Below, in pieces: positions 61,403-64,000 of a stretch of 64,000 nucleotides of DNA. A program made the translations under genes and the position numbers. The stretch is taken from contig CM075767.1 in NCBI GenBank assembly GCA_037974665.1, positions 7,217,501 to 7,281,500 of the forward strand, in the 5' to 3' direction. The DNA is from Ehretia macrophylla (Eukaryota; Streptophyta; Magnoliopsida; Boraginales; Ehretiaceae). The notes beneath the pieces are model-generated. The model searched no databases and was not told where the DNA came from. It saw only the letters and a list, made by a program, of their open reading frames with translations. How positions within the stretch are numbered: position 1 is the first letter of the stretch; the number at the start of each line of letters is the position of its first letter.

Positions 61403-62520
61403 TCAAAATTTAAAACTGTAAATAGTTTGGAACATGATAAGATTGTCTTTGAAACAAATCTCTAAGTAACAAGATTGTCCTCCAACAGCATCCACCCAAG
61501 CCATCATTCTTAAGCCTACTTCCAGAGTGATTCTCTCTTTACTTAGTCTCATCGTTATCCGAAACTCCTGCACAACAATGCAGTCACTGTTAGTGGTTCT
61601 TGATTCTACTATCCATGATTCTGTAGAATCAACCACTACACTAGTTTCAACAATATAAGTAAAGTCTGTACGTTTATTTTTCTTAGCTAAGTACTTAAGG
61701 CAGTTTTGCTTCCAATGGCCTTTCTAACCACATTCAAAGCACTTCCCCTTGGGCTTCCCTGTACCTTTTTTGTGTTTCTACTGATGCCTTGGCCCATTAT
61801 CAACTTAGCCATTCCCCTTCTTATTTATCTGCTTCCCTTATTCCAGGACTTCTTCCCTTTCGGGTTTCGTCCAAAAGTGGATGCCATGGCCATATGGGCT
61901 TGACCTTTGGGCTTCATGATTGCCTCGGCTGCCTGAAGTTCCTTCATAAGCTCAGTAAGCCCTATGTCCATCTTGCTCATATTGTAATTGAGCTTGAATT
62001 GGGCAAAGAATTCAGGTAGTGTCTCGAGAATCATATCGACCTTGCTGCCATTATCAATTTGGGCCCCCAAGACTTCTACAAGGTTGAAATTGTCCATCAT
62101 CTTGAGAACATGTTCTCTGACGACGTACCTTCTGCCATCTTGGCCGTCATGATTTCCCTCAAAGCAACCTATTTAGCAGGCCTATTCTCATCTGAGAATA
62201 TCTCAGATAACGAGTTCATGATTTCTTTAGCAGTGTCTTTCTTCTCGTGTTGTACAAGCAGCACGTCAGACATAGAGCCTAGCATATAGCACTTGGCCAT
62301 GTCATCTGCCCCATGCCATTTATCATGACCCTCTTTCTCAACATCAATAGAGTTATCCTTTAGTGTAGGACATGGCTCAGTCAGAACATACTTGTACCCA
62401 TCAACTGTGAGTACTATGTCCAACTTCCTCTTCCAATCATTAAAATTCGGACCAGTCAACTTGTCATTAGACAGAATGGCCGACAAGGGATTGAAAGAAC
62501 CAGTCATTTTAATCTGGATA
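61403..62520 (-). mobile_element. Copia gag and protease remnant
   Basis: On the minus strand the gag part begins MTGSFNPLSAIL at about 62,507, with NDKLTGPNFNDWKRKLDIVL, the UBN2/Retrotran_gag_2 type of copia gag. It continues with LPEFFAQFKLNYN, a lysine-rich region, and a zinc knuckle (CFECG and GHWKQNC, about 61,690-61,745). The protease-side sequence STESWIVES (about 61,590-61,636) matches the copia phrase around its Asp active site. Several breaks are present; not functional. Confidence 0.8.
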
Positions 62521-64000
62521 TGCAATATAATTAGGAATGAACAATTTATGTATGACAAGCATATGTGAATAGCATGCATAGGAATATAACATTAGGAACA
62601 CATGAATGCATATGCACAAACATAAATGACCCTTTAAACTATGACTAGTACCCTTAGTGATTACTCCACCATTAATCAATTTGGCTTCTCAAGACCCGAG
62701 AGCACTTACTCCGAAGGGAGGTTATTACCTATCTTGAGTCGAGTGTAAGAATCATTCCTTATAGGACTTTCCTAGATAACTTAGACTAGAGCCTCCAAAG
62801 GGAGGTTACCCCAATCCTTATTATCTATAAGATGTCCTATAGCTCAAAACTCCATCGAAGGATGGTCGTTCTACTAACATCTTTAATGTGAATTCTCAAT
62901 TTGAGATTATACTGCTAAATCCAAACAATGCCTCCCTCCGAAGGAAGGTTAATGACACTATCTTTTAGCATAATCCAGATATGGAAAGTCGTGAGATTTC
63001 CTAGTTCCCTCTCCTACTCGATTATTTAAAACAAGGGTTTCTAATTATGTGATTTTTGCTTAATACTTAATTCTAGTTTTTTCCAAATTTTCCAGATTAA
63101 AATCCATAATCAATTTTTTCGGAAAAAAACTTCTAAGTATACTTCAAATCACATAGTCCTAATCTGGGTTGTCATCTTTAGCTTAGGTTTGGCTTTCATG
63201 GCTCTTTTAGTCAAGTCTAGGTTTCTAAGGAAAAATAATAGTCATGTAGTTTTTCTTTAACCAATTTCTAGTTAATTTTTAGATTATAGTATTACTAGTC
63301 TAATTTCCAATATTAATAATCATCTTGACCAAAAGCTCTAACAATTACAACAACAGAAATGCTTGTAATTCATTCACATATATATTATTTATTGTCAGTA
63401 TAATTTATAATTATGTACAAAACATAACTTACTACAAATTGTTTCTCTAGCATTTTAGACAAATAATATATATATATAATACATATTTGAAACAAAAATT
63501 AAGCTATGTCACATAATTTCATAAACTTCCATTTCAAATAATATAATGCCATACAATTAGAACACATAAATTATGTTAAACCACATAATTTCACAAAGTT
63601 GTATTTATGGCATTAAAAAATAATACAATGCTTATATAATAATAAATTATGCAAGAAAACATAATCTCTCATTATTGCATTTATATCATTAATAAAAAGA
63701 TAAGACTTTCCATATTTAAACTATGCAAAACAACACAAATAATTAAAAACTGAAAAAATAAAAAAATTTCCAATGGGGACCACACCATGCGCATGGCCGC
63801 ACGTGGCCCACGTGCGGATCCTTACGCAGGCGGACCCCCTTCCTATTATTATTATTTTTTTTTTTTTGTGTTTTTTGGTTTAATGAGGATTAACTTATTT
63901 TGGGTAAGTTTTCAATCCTCTTACAAAACTAAATTTGCAATAAATATGAAATTTAAATTCTAGGAATCTTACCATAAAATTTCAGGTAAACCTATTTCAT
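62521..64000 (-). mobile_element. Copia untranslated leader, 5' LTR beyond the window
   Basis: This is the region upstream of gag, without a coding frame. Four copies of a motif like ctccgaagggaggtt lie at about 62,709, 62,792, 62,852 and 62,934 (spacing about 60-83 bp). The rest is AT-rich, with a GC-rich island at about 63,770-63,840 (gcacgtggcccacgtgcgg, an imperfect palindrome). No LTR edge or primer binding site is found before the window ends. Confidence 0.5.

Noticed and set aside
63790-63830. GC-rich palindromic island (cacgtggcccacgtg) as a promoter G-box cluster
   Set aside because: It sits in the copia leader with no gene to regulate in the window; treated as part of the element.

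Overview
The window is plant nuclear DNA, most likely from a dicot. The signs are plant-type Ty3/gypsy and Ty1/copia LTR elements, a CACTA (En/Spm) transposon with plant-specific transposase families, exons of a plant-type RNA polymerase I initiation factor, and AT-rich gene-poor spacers. I see no intact host gene, no rRNA or tRNA gene, and no CRISPR or bacterial operon structure.

Region 1 (1-20,500) is the most interesting. A minus-strand gene for the Pol I factor TAF1B/Rrn7 (MEE12-like) has its zinc-ribbon exon at 18,634-19,193. The rest of the gene (exons 2-4) is present three times in tandem, in host segments H1 (1,246-4,675), H2 (8,065-11,496) and H3 (14,888-18,335). Between the segments sit two copies of one broken gypsy element, R1 (4,676-8,064) and R2 (11,497-14,887), giving the order H-R-H-R-H with a 6.82 kb period. 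The splice model (exons of 560, 825, 134 and 591 nt) has the same exon 2-4 lengths in all three copies. Each copy has its own stop codons, and exon 1 has a frame disruption and an apparently lost splice donor. The locus is therefore a triplicated pseudogene. An exon of a second, unrecognised minus-strand gene is carried along in each H segment.

Region 2 (20,500-27,150) is intergenic. It has a CT-rich tract, a 148-bp tandem duplication and a young, truncated Tekay/Del-like gypsy element (22,430-26,691) with the target-site duplication CATTG.

Region 3 (27,155-34,640) is a CACTA transposon with decayed TNP2-type and Transposase_24 (TNPA/Ptta-like) genes and subterminal repeats.

Region 4 (34,640-45,500) holds spacer DNA, a TG-rich minisatellite, a copia LTR remnant, a 6-kb block that reads like mitochondrial intergenic DNA (candidate NUMT, about 37,200-43,500), and a decayed coding region with an internal protein duplication.

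Region 5 (45,500-64,000) is a minus-strand Ty1/copia element. Its 3' LTR starts at 47,553, reverse transcriptase, protease and gag remnants lie at 60,000-62,520, and its 5' LTR lies beyond the right edge. Its body is split by about 11.9 kb of nested gypsy-type LTR DNA (47,975-59,833). That insert includes a pair of 2,972-bp direct repeats flanking a mostly non-coding interior with a tRNA-Met-type primer binding site and a polypurine tract.

All coordinates and translations were worked out by eye. Lineage names and ages are estimates.
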